DNA of 64,000 bases from assembly GCA_016715405.1 (NCBI GenBank), contig JADKAE010000011.1:62001-126000 (forward strand), read 5' to 3'. The stretch is from Saprospiraceae bacterium. GTDB taxonomy: Bacteria; Bacteroidota; Bacteroidia; Chitinophagales; Saprospiraceae. Positions within the stretch are counted from its first letter, which is position 1. The number at the start of each line of letters is the position of its first letter. Position numbers and translations under genes: made by a program. Below the pieces are notes generated by a model that was not told the origin of the DNA, did no database searches, and saw nothing but the letters and a program-made list of their open reading frames with translations. Shown piece after piece: positions 56,746 through 64,000 of the stretch.

Positions 56746-59062
56746 TTACCTCGTCCCATGCGCCACCTTCAGCGTCGCCTCGGCTTTCAGCGTATACTTT
56801 TTGCCGTATACTTTTAGCGCTGTGGATTGCTTCGAGCGGTTGACGATCTGTACTTCGTCCTGACTGACGACGACTTCTATGAACATGCCCCGGAAGCGGA
56901 TTTTGAAGCTGTAGCCCTTCCAATTTTCGGGGATGTAGGGACTGAAGTGGAGCATGTCGTTGTATACGCATGCCGCCGAAGCCTTTTACAAAGGCCATCC
57001 AGGTGCCGGCCATGCTGGTGATGTGGCAGCCGTCTTCGGTGTCGTTGTTGTAGTCGTCGAGGTCGAGGCGGGCGGTGCGGAGGTACATTTCGTAGGCTTT
57101 CTCTTTTTTGCCCAATTTGGCGGCCAGGATGGCGTGTACGCAGGGAGAAAGCGAGGATTCGTGTACGGTGCGGGGCTCGTAGAAGTCGAAGTTGCGGCGC
57201 AGGGTGGCCTCGTTAAACTGGTCTTCGAAGAAATACAGCCCCTGCAGCACATCGGCTTGTTTGATGAATACCGAGCGCAGGATGCGGTCCCAGGACCATT
57301 TCTGGTTGATGGGGCGGTCTTCGGGGCGCAGGTCGGCCACCGTGAGCAGGTCTTTGTCGAGGAATCCTTCGTGTTGTACGTAGATGCCGAGCGCTTTGTC
57401 CTGCGGGAAGTGCATTTTTTTGATGATGTCCTGCCATTTGGTCGACTCGGTTTTTTCATCGAAGCGGGTGGCGGCTTTGATTTCTTTCCAGCGCTTGGCC
57501 GATTGTTGTTGTACGAAGTCGATGGATTCGAGGGTGTATTTCAGGCACCACACGGCGATGTAGTTGGTGTACCAGTTGTTGTTGACGTTGTTTTCGTATT
57601 CGTTGGGGCCGGTTACGCCGTGCATGACGTATTGTTGTTTGCGCTCGGAGAAGTGCACGCGCTGCGCCCAGAAGCGCGAGATGGCGATAAGTACGTCGAG
57701 ACCATATTCGGCGAGGTAGCCGTGGTCGCCGGTGTAGCGCACGTAGTCGTAGATGGCGTAGGCGATAGCGCCGTTGCGGTGTATTTCTTCAAAGGTGATT
57801 TCCCATTCGTTGTGGCATTCTTCGCCGTTCATGGTCACCATGGGGTACAGGGCGGCGCCGGCTGTGAAGCCCAGTTTTTCGGCGTTTTCGATGGCTTTTT
57901 GCAGTTGCTTGTGGCGGTACACGAGTAGTTGCCGGGCCACGTGCTGGTCGGCGGTGGCCATATAGAAAGGAATGCAGTAGGCTTCGGTATCCCAGTAGGT
58001 GCTGCCGCCGTATTTTTCGCCGGTAAAACCTTTGGGGCCGATGTTGAGGCGTTCGTCTTCGCCGGTGTAGGTCTGGTATAGTTGGAAGATGTTGAAGCGG
58101 ATGCCCTGCTGGGCGGCCACGTCGCCATCGACGCGGATGTCGGCTTCTTCCCATTTGCGGGCCCAGGCGGCTGCCTGTTCGAGGCGCATTTGATCAAATC
58201 CTTTTTTGGCTGATCTTTTTACCACTTCTTTGCAGTGGTCCATGAGCTGATCCGCGGGGTGGTTGAGGGAGGAGACCACGGCGGCGTATTTGTAAACTAC
58301 TGTTTCCACGCCTTTTTTGGTTGGCAGGTCGATGCTGCACTCCACATATTTATCGCGGTGGGTATGGAAGGGTGTGAAGTCGGTTTCTGCGCCATTTTGG
58401 AAAATAGTAAACTTCATGCCGGTGCACACCTGGAAAGCCGTTTTTTTGGTTTCCGCGGTCACATAACCCTGGTTTCGCTTTGTTTTGGCTTCCACTTCGC
58501 GCCAGAAGCGCTCCTCCCAGTTGGCGTCCTGGTTGACCACGTCGGCGTCGATAAATGACGTAATCGAGAGTACACCGCTGGTATTGAGCAAGGTGATGCT
58601 ATAGCGGATAGCGCCGGCTTCGTCGTCGGCGATGCTGCAGAAGCGGGTGGCGTGCACTTTCACTTCTTTGCCGCTTTTGAGGCGGGCCTGGAAGCTGCGC
58701 TCCAGGATGCCTTCTTTCATATTGAGTACGCGCCGGAACTGGCTGACTTCGCAGGTAGCCAGGTCGAGCCGTTCGCCGTCGATGTCTATCTTGAGGCCGA
58801 TCCAGTTGGGGGCGTTGAGTACTTTGGCGAAATACTCGGGGTATCCGTTTTTCCACCAACCCACTCTCGTCTTGTCGGGGTAATAAATGCCGGCTACGTA
58901 GCTGCCCTGGAGGGTCTCGCCGCCGTATCCTTCTTCGAAATTGGCGCGTTGGCCCATGCGGCCGTTGCCGATGCTGAACACGCTCTCAGAGATGCGGTTG
59001 TGTTCCGGGTGGAATCCTTCTTCGATGATACTCCATTCGTCGTGGCGGAGATAGTTTTTCAT
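56746..59062 (-). CDS. GH65 phosphorylase (maltose-phosphorylase type)
   Basis: This cytosolic enzyme of about 772 residues splits an alpha-glucosidic disaccharide with phosphate to beta-glucose 1-phosphate. The N-terminal beta-sandwich begins HNRISESVFSIGNGRMGQRA. The (alpha/alpha)6 core has GSTYWDTEAYCIPFY and the catalytic acid Glu in NGEECHNEWEITFEEIHR (about residue 420), then GVTGPNEYENNVNNNWYTN. A frame change near 56960 moves the C-terminal 70 residues (LHFSPYIPENWKGYSFKIRF) into another frame. Beta-phosphoglucomutase lies 15 bases upstream, the usual partner that turns the product into glucose 6-phosphate. Substrate could be maltose, kojibiose or trehalose; maltose is most common. 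Confidence 0.88.
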
Positions 59063-59077
59063 ATGCTGAAAGTCTTT

Positions 59078-59744
59078 TTATTCATGAGAAAGCAGGCCTA
59101 TACCCTGCAAGATATCGCTAAAGTGCAAACCCGCAAAGCCTGGAATGACAAAATGCGCGTGGCCCAATACATCGGGGCTTCCCACGCCTACGGCGTAAAA
59201 GCCGCCGTTGAGCGCAGCCTCGACGCCTTTGGCGGCGTCTTCGAAAACGATGGCCTGCTAAGGCGAGACGTGGAGCGCTTCCGCGGCCAGCAGGAATACT
59301 TCGGGATCGGGTTTGCTTTTGGTGTGTTTGTTGCCGTCGATGATGCATTCGAAGGCTTTGTCGAGGTCGAGGCAGTGGATGATGGTGCGCGCGTTTTTGC
59401 TGGCGGAGCCCAGTCCGATTTGAATCTTGCGCTCGCGCAATTCGGCCAGGAAGTCCAAAACGCCGGGCAGGATTTCGTCGGGGTGCATGGCGGAGATATA
59501 TTCGACGTACCAGTTGTTTTTTGCGATCGGCGAGTTCGAGGCGGGTATCGGCGTCCGCTTCGATACCTCCCCATTGCAGGATGAGGTCGAGCGATTCCAT
59601 GCGGCTAACGCCTTTGAGTTTTTCGTTGTCTGCTTCTGTAAAGTCGAAGCCCAGGGAGTTGGCCAGGCGGCGCCAGGCGATGAAGTGGTATTTGGCGGTA
59701 TCTACGATTACGCCGTCGAGGTCGAATATGCAGGCTTGAATCAT
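59078..59744 (-). CDS. pgmB: Beta-phosphoglucomutase (HAD superfamily)
   Basis: This HAD enzyme of about 222 residues interconverts beta-glucose 1-phosphate and glucose 6-phosphate. The nucleophile Asp is in CIFDLDGVIVDTAKYH at the N-terminus, the cap domain has LKGVSRMESLDLIL, and later motifs are LGSASKNA and HTKSKPDPEVFLLAAE. The end, read in another frame, is HAHFVIPGFAGLHF then DILQGIGLLSHE, stopping at 59078-59080. Frame changes occur near 59510 and 59255. It is first in a two-gene unit with the GH65 phosphorylase. Confidence 0.88.
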
Positions 59745-59767
59745 GAGTCTGTGGGCTTTTAAGCGCC

Positions 59768-59775
59768 CAAAAATA
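59768..59775 (-). promoter_or_regulatory. Bacteroidota-type -7 box for pgmB-GH65
   Basis: On the - strand TATTTTTG matches TAnnTTTG, 23 bases upstream of the pgmB start. Confidence 0.45.
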
Positions 59776-59873
59776 ACACAGGATTTTGAAAATTACAGGA
59801 TTATCAGATTAGAGCTGCTTATTGGAGTTCGAGGTAATGGCAGTAAGGTGTTGAAATTGGCAAGTTGCTTTTA

Positions 59874-59963
59874 ACCGCAGATGTAAAGGAGTTCTTCGCA
59901 GAGTTACGCAGAGCGTGATTTTGACTCTACGCCACTCCGTTTTACTCCGTTTAACTCTGCGGT
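59874..59963. repeat. Inverted pair of CGCAGAGT-type repeats
   Basis: A direct copy (ACCGCAGATGTAAAGGAG, ending TTACGCAGAGCG) and an inverted copy (ACTCCGTTTTACTCCG, ending ACTCTGCGGT) face each other across a short spacer and could form a long hairpin. Confidence 0.7.
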
Positions 59964-59997
59964 AAAAAAATTGGCGAACCGGTGGCAGGATAGGGGC

Positions 59998-60039
59998 AAA
60001 AAAAAAGTCGTATCACGACGACCTAAAATGTGATACGAC
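59998..60039 (-). terminator. Rho-independent terminator
   Basis: On the - strand a perfect 10-bp stem (GTCGTATCAC with GTGATACGAC, 13-base loop) is followed by nine T residues. It lies nearly 500 bases past the truB stop, so it may end a separate transcript. Confidence 0.8.
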
Positions 60040-60306
60040 CTACTACTAACAAATTATAATCCCATGAAAAAAGCTTACAGGTAAAGACCTGCTATATTAT
60101 GACACCAAACAGAGGTTGATCCCCTACGTGTGGCGTTTTAGGCTGAGTTGTGATAGTTGCTGATCGAATTAGGTGCTGCGTGTGCTATTCTCCGGGAATG
60201 TTGGTGTAGTATAATTTGGCAGCACAATTACTAAACAAATACGAGGGTGTTTTTAGTATGGCTATTTCCCGGTTTTAACAAATATTTAGCAATGTGATGG
60301 ATTGCT
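60040..60306 (-). ncRNA. Candidate small RNA between a promoter and a terminator
   Basis: About 270-310 bases with no credible gene lie between a -7-like box (60310-60317) and a strong terminator (59998-60039) on the - strand. A small CAGGT/ACCTG hairpin is near 60078-60091. It does not match tmRNA, RNase P RNA or SRP RNA features that I know. The call rests only on layout; a 5' or 3' UTR is possible. Confidence 0.3.
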
Positions 60307-60309
60307 ATA

Positions 60310-60317
60310 CAAAGTTA
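60310..60317 (-). promoter_or_regulatory. Bacteroidota-type -7 box for the candidate RNA
   Basis: On the - strand TAACTTTG matches TAnnTTTG, with a TTTG 22 bases upstream as a possible -33 element. Confidence 0.4.
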
Positions 60318-60386
60318 AAACAAAAACACAAATACGCTACAAAAAGTTCCTGATTTTTATCTTTTCAGTAATAAATAAGTTGTAAT

Positions 60387-60527
60387 GGTTTAGCGATAGG
60401 GTTTAGCTGTTCCTGGGAAGTTGCCAGGAATGGTTTAGCGATTGGGTTTAGCGATTGGGTTTAGCTGAATGTTTAGTTAACTAAACCCTAACGCTAAACT
60501 GCGAATGCACTAAACCTTACTAAACAG
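60387..60527. repeat. GGTTTAGCGATT phrase repeats with inverted copies
   Basis: Direct copies of GGTTTAGCGAT(T/A)GGGTTTAG are followed by inverted ACTAAACCCTAACGCTAAAC phrases just past the truB stop. A similar GGTTTAGTG/GTTTAGTAG run lies at about 42185-42235. Confidence 0.6.
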
Positions 60528-61240
60528 TTACGTTTCTTCCAGATATTCCACCCATTGTTCTACGCTCCAGGCGTCTTCTACGCGGTAGGGGCCGATGGCG
60601 GTACGCCGCAGAGCGGTGAGGTAAGCGCCGCTCTGTAGGGCCTTTCCGTAGTCGTGCGCCAGGGAGCGGATATAGGTGCCCTTGCTGCATTGTACGTGGA
60701 AGTCGATATCGGGCAATTCCACGCGGGTGAGGTCGAAGGTATCGATGCGCACTTCGCGGGCTTTGACTTCGATTGTTTCTCCTTTGCGGGCTTTTTTGTA
60801 GAGTGGTTGTCCGTCCACTTTGATAGCGGAAAACATGGGCGGCACTTGTGCGATTGTGCCGAGGAATTGCCGGCGGGCTGATTCCAGCATATCATCTGTG
60901 ATGTGGTCGATGGGGAAGGACTCGTCGATGTCGGTTTCGGCGTCGTAAGAGGGAGTGGTGGCGCCCAGGCGGAAAGTGCCGGTATATGTTTTGGGAAGGC
61001 CCTGGTATTCGTCGATTTGCCGGGTGGCTTTGCCGGTGCAGAGGATGAGCAGTCCGGTAGCCATGGGGTCGAGGGTGCCGGCGTGGCCCACTTTGATTTG
61101 GGAGACTTTCAGGCTGTTTTTGAGTTTGTACCTGATTTTGTTGACCACGTCAAAGGAAGTCCAGCCCTGGGGTTTGTCCACCAACAACATGGCGCCTGCC
61201 AGAAATCATACGAAGGACGGGAACTGTCGTCGTCGTTCAT
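60528..61240 (-). CDS. truB: tRNA pseudouridine-55 synthase
   Basis: This enzyme of about 238 residues makes pseudouridine 55 in the T-loop of tRNAs. The catalytic Asp is in VGHAGTLDPMATGLL. Other family features are LLVDKPQGWTSFDVV, YTGTFRLGATTPSYDAETD, QVPPMFSAIKVDGQPLYKKA and CSKGTYIRSLAHDYG. The start at 61240 (MNDDDSSRPSYDF) lies in another frame, a change near 61195; this N-terminus fits the family better than the in-frame start at 61190. It follows DUF3098 by 10 bases on the same strand. Confidence 0.93.
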
Positions 61241-61250
61241 GGTCTACCTC

Positions 61251-61568
61251 TTACCGTTTAAATATGGCATAGATCTCCACACCCAATCCGGCCAATATAA
61301 GAACAGGTGCAAGCACCGTGCGGCGGAAGCTGTAGATGATATTGTCGTCCCACACTTCGGGGCTGGGCATGGCGCCGCCGCTCATGAGGATCATCCCCAC
61401 GAAAATCAGCCCTACGCCGATGAGCATCCACATGTAGGTGTTTTTTCCGAAAATGAGATCCTGGCGCACTACGGCGGCTCTGGCGCGCGAGCTTACAGCG
61501 GGCGTGGCCGGCTTGGCGGCAGAGGTGGTGACGACTACTTTTTTCTTGGGTTGGTTACTTTTGCTCAT
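61251..61568 (-). CDS. DUF3098 family membrane protein
   Basis: This 105-residue protein starts MSKSNQPKKKVVV, with a basic, Ala/Pro-rich N-terminus, and has two membrane helices (YMWMLIGVGLIFVGMILMSGG; TVLAPVLILAGLGVEIYAIF). DUF3098 proteins sit next to ftsX and truB in many Bacteroidota genomes; their function is not known to me. It lies 31 bases after the ftsX stop, in the same operon. A start 18 bases upstream (MPNLFI) is possible. Confidence 0.85.
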   Translation of the reverse strand: MSKSNQPKKKVVVTTSAAKPATPAVSSRARAAVVRQDLIFGKNTYMWMLIGVGLIFVGMILMSGGAMPSPEVWDDNIIYSFRRTVLAPVLILAGLGVEIYAIFKR

Positions 61569-61599
61569 TATAAAAAGGTTTGGCACTTGCGCGGGGGGA

Positions 61600-62475
61600 T
61601 TAATACATATCGTCCACGCGCATGGTTAAATATTTTTTTACGACAATATACGTACTCCAGGTGTTGATCAAAATGCCCAACACGATGAGGATCATGGCTA
61701 AAAGGCCCATGCCTGTCTGGATATTCAACGTTTGCAGCTCGGGCAAATTGCGCTGTATCCATAACGTAAGCAGTATCAAACCCCCGAAGCTATGGCGCCG
61801 CTCAGGGCGCCGTGTTGAATAGCGCGGTAAAGATAAGGTCTGCTGATGAATTCCCAAGAGGCGCCCACCAACTCCATGTTTTTTATTAAAAAACGGTTGG
61901 CGTAAAGGGCCAGGCGCACGGTGTAGTGGATGAGGGTGATCGCCACGAAGATAAAAAAGAGTGCGGTAGCCAGGGCGATGTAGCCGATTTTGCGAATGTT
62001 GCCGCCTACTTTGGTGACCAGGTTTTCCTGGTAGAAGACGTCGTTGACGGCTTCGAGCCCCGTAGGGACTCCTGATGGCGTTGAGGCTATCGGCGTGCAT
62101 ATAGGATGCCCGCACGTTAAAAGTGACGACGTCGTAAAAAGGATTGGGCATATCGAGGCGCAGAAAGTCTTCGCCGAAGGTTTCGCGCATCTGCTCGGCG
62201 GCTTCGGCTTTGCTTACATAGGTCAGGCTGCCGGGTTTGAAATAGGGCATTCCGCTCAGGTAGCCGGCCAATCTTTCGCGGGCCGCTTCATCTACGCCTT
62301 CTTTGAGCTCTACCAGTAAGTTTACGCGTTCTTTGTAGAGTTGCACTACGCGCTGGGCATACAGGATGATCAGCCCGAAAAATCCCACGAGCAGCAAGAC
62401 CGAAGCTACGCTGATTACGGCGTACAGGTAATTGGGTTTAGCTCTTTTGTTCGACTTATCGTTGGCGCTGCTCAT
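61600..62475 (-). CDS. ftsX: Cell division protein FtsX-like permease
   Basis: This inner-membrane protein of about 292 residues normally pairs with the FtsE ATPase to activate cell-wall hydrolases at the septum. The N-terminal helix is YAVISVASVLLLVGFFGLIILY, the periplasmic part has YFKPGSLTYVSKAEAAEQM and FYDVVTFNVRASYM, and the end has GLLAMILIVLGILINTWSTY. Two compensating frame changes (near 62075 and 61785) garble residues about 135-230 in a single-frame reading; in the other frame that part reads as FtsX helices. ftsE is not in the window. It heads an operon with DUF3098 and truB. Confidence 0.88.
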   Translation of the reverse strand: MSSANDKSNKRAKPNYLYAVISVASVLLLVGFFGLIILYAQRVVQLYKERVNLLVELKEGVDEAARERLAGYLSGMPYFKPGSLTYVSKAEAAEQMRETFGEDFLRLDMPNPFYDVVTFNVRASYMHADSLNAIRSPYGARSRQRRLLPGKPGHQSRRQHSQNRLHRPGYRTLFYLRGDHPHPLHRAPGPLRQPFFNKKHGVGGRLLGIHQQTLSLPRYSTRRPERRHSFGGLILLTLWIQRNLPELQTLNIQTGMGLLAMILIVLGILINTWSTYIVVKKYLTMRVDDMY

Positions 62476-62497
62476 GTGTTGCGTGCAAGTAACGGGG

Positions 62498-62505
62498 CAA
62501 AAGTA
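62498..62505 (-). promoter_or_regulatory. Bacteroidota-type -7 box for the ftsX operon
   Basis: On the - strand TACTTTTG matches TAnnTTTG, 22 bases upstream of the ftsX start. Confidence 0.5.
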
Positions 62506-62517
62506 AGGTTTTTTTGG

Positions 62518-63532
62518 TTATCTCACTCCCTCCCACGCCCAGGCGCTGCGCATAATATCGTCGATATCGTATTGGGGAGACCAGCCCAGGCGTTGGGCGG
62601 CCAGGTCGTTGTTGGCGTAGATGGCAATCACATCGCCTGGGCGGCGGGGACCGATGCGGTAATTGAGTTTTTGGCCGCTTACGCGCTCGAATGCCTGGAT
62701 AGCCTCGAGTACGGTCACCCCCTGGCCGATGCCCAGGTTATAGATTTCACAATTGCTCTGCTGCCGGTTTTCCAGCAGGTATTGGAGCGCTTTGGTATGC
62801 GCATTGGCGAGGTCCATGATGTGGATATAATCGCGGACGCAACTGCCGTCGCGGGTAGGGTAGTCGTCGCCGAACACGTCCATGGTGGGGCGTTTGCCGA
62901 TGGCCGTTTCGGTGATCACCGGCACCAGGTTGGACGCCGGATTGCTGGACGCCTCGCCGATGCGCGCGCTGGGGTGGGCGCCCGCGGGGTTGAAATAGCG
63001 CAGAATCACGGCATTATAACCGGGGTAAGTGCGGCAATAATCGCGGAATGATGGCTTCGCCCATTTGTTTGGTGCGGGCATAGGGCGATTCGGCTTCTTC
63101 GATAGGGGTATTTTCAGTAACCGGCAGCTCTTTGGCGTTGCCGTACACCGAGCACGACGAAGAAAAGATGAGGTGCGGTACGCCCGACTTTTCCATAGCG
63201 GATATGATACTCAGCAGGCTGTTCAGGTTGTTGTGAAAATAGCGCAGCGGCTGCTGCACCGATTCGCCCACCGATTTCAACGCCGCAAAGTGGATCACGC
63301 CCGCGATATCGGGGTGCTGTTCAAAAATGCGCAAAGTGGCGGCGTAGTCGCACAAGTCGACCCGGTAATTGAGCACGCGTTTGCCGGTGATAGCGAATAC
63401 GCCTTCGAGAATATCCTCGCTGCTGTTCACAAGATTGTCGACAGACACGACTTCAAAGCCGTTGTCGATGAGATCTACGATGGTGTGGCTGCCAATGTAG
63501 CCGCAGCCGCCGGTGACAAGTATAGTTGGCAT
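62518..63532 (-). CDS. galE: UDP-glucose 4-epimerase
   Basis: This enzyme of about 338 residues interconverts UDP-glucose and UDP-galactose with bound NAD. The Rossmann motif is LVTGGCGYIGSHT at the N-terminus, the catalytic Ser region is FSSSCSVYGNA, and the YxxxK pair is in SPYARTKQMGE. The second half has LRYFNPAGAHPSARIGE, DGSCVRDYIHIMDLANAH and YNLGIGQGVTVLEAI. A frame change near 63040 splits it. It sits between tdk and the ftsX operon on the same strand. Confidence 0.93.
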
Positions 63533-63548
63533 GAAAGTGATTTAGCGG

Positions 63549-64000
63549 TTATTTATCCAGCTTTTCGCCTAATTCGTAACAATAGCGGCAACGGGCTTCG
63601 TAGCGGTCTTTTTCACCCAAAACGACGGTAGCCGTGCCCCCCGACAAGCGATAGGAATGCGTGGCCAGGTTGCCGCAATGCTGGCAGATGGCGTGCACTT
63701 TGGTGATGTATTCGGCTACCGAGAGCAGATGCGGAATAGGTCCGAAGGGGCGGCCCATAAAATCCATATCCAAGCCGGCCACGATAACCCGCACGCCCTT
63801 GAGGGCTAGAGTCTGGCAGTGTTGGGGCAGTTCTTCGTCAAAAAACTGGGCTTCATCGATGCCTACCACTTCCACCTCGTCGGCCAGCGTGAGCAGGTGG
63901 CTCGAGTGGGCGATGGGAGTGGAGTGGATCGAGTTGGCGTCGTGCGACACCACCTTTGCCTCATCGTAGCGCGTATCGATTTGTGGTTTGAAAATCTCCA
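63549..64000 (-). CDS. tdk: Thymidine kinase, TK1 type (5' partial)
   Basis: These are the C-terminal 150 residues of a thymidine kinase of the deoxynucleoside salvage pathway; the ATP-binding P-loop lies beyond the window. Visible parts are DEVEVVGIDEAQFFDEELPQ, with the catalytic Glu region, IVAGLDMDFMGRPFGPIPHL, and the zinc site CQHCG then CRYCY. The protein reads in from the window edge (EIFKPQIDTRYDEAKVVSHD). The gene ends 17 bases before galE begins and may share its transcript. Confidence 0.93.
   Translation of the reverse strand, partial: EIFKPQIDTRYDEAKVVSHDANSIHSTPIAHSSHLLTLADEVEVVGIDEAQFFDEELPQHCQTLALKGVRVIVAGLDMDFMGRPFGPIPHLLSVAEYITKVHAICQHCGNLATHSYRLSGGTATVVLGEKDRYEARCRYCYELGEKLDK

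Noticed and set aside
56954..57928. + strand open frame opposite the GH65 gene
   Set aside because: It is a Val/Phe/Gly-rich shadow translation; the GH65 motifs on the - strand are unambiguous.
58652..59584. + strand open frame spanning GH65 and pgmB
   Set aside because: It crosses two well-supported - strand genes and shows only antisense-type composition.

Overview
The window looks like a chromosome fragment of a member of the Bacteroidota, probably near the Saprospiria (Lewinella/Haliscomenobacter-like). The signs are a type IX secretion C-terminal sorting domain, propeller-type sensor regulators, DUF3467 and DUF3098 proteins, the ftsX-DUF3098-truB order, and Bacteroidota-type promoters (TAnnTTTG -7 boxes) ahead of topA, typA, ftsX and pgmB. 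No tRNA, rRNA, CRISPR array or intact IS element was recognised. Nearly every long gene, including topA, ftsX, galE and truB, is split by one-base frame changes, often at homopolymers. I read these as uncorrected long-read errors, not decay, and give merged coordinates.

Positions 1-20890 form a defence island, all on the + strand. It opens with a DISARM-like trio: a DrmA/DrmB-type helicase with a C-terminal PD-(D/E)XK nuclease-like tail, a DrmD-type SNF2 helicase and an Eco57I/DrmMI-type adenine methyltransferase. A visibly AT-rich cassette follows (9525-18935). It holds a UPF1-like SF1 helicase with an unrecognised N-terminal half, a giant protein of about 1,670 residues that joins a long array of W-x-W / DWxxIS repeats to a DarT-like ADP-ribosyltransferase domain, and a CBS-HEPN protein. 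A GmrSD-like DUF262/DUF1524 enzyme closes the island. The helicase plus repeat-DarT pair, with no DarG antidote in view, is the best candidate here for an undescribed system.

Positions 20890-23270 hold phrase-like and palindromic intergenic repeats, a small antitoxin/PIN toxin pair and a lysoplasmalogenase-type membrane protein. Core genes follow (topA, DUF3467, a GNAT acetyltransferase ending in a 27-base poly-C tract, typA/bipA).

Positions 29881-48840 form a beta-1,3-glucan (laminarin-type) utilisation locus on the + strand. It encodes a clan-A glycosidase fused to an outer-membrane barrel, a lipoprotein with carbohydrate-binding-like modules, a GH16 laminarinase, a GH149-type phosphorylase, a GH30 enzyme, a GPH-family sugar transporter, two GH17 enzymes, a secreted binding protein with a T9SS signal, and a propeller/LuxR-type regulator. 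There is no SusC/SusD pair. Converging on it is a large secreted SGNH/SASA-type esterase on the - strand.

Positions 52450-64000 hold a GNAT-like/HTH pair behind an inverted-repeat operator, a TonB-like protein, an Rpn-family nuclease, a GH65 phosphorylase with beta-phosphoglucomutase, a candidate small RNA with a clear terminator, and core genes on the - strand (truB, DUF3098, ftsX, galE, and tdk cut by the window edge).
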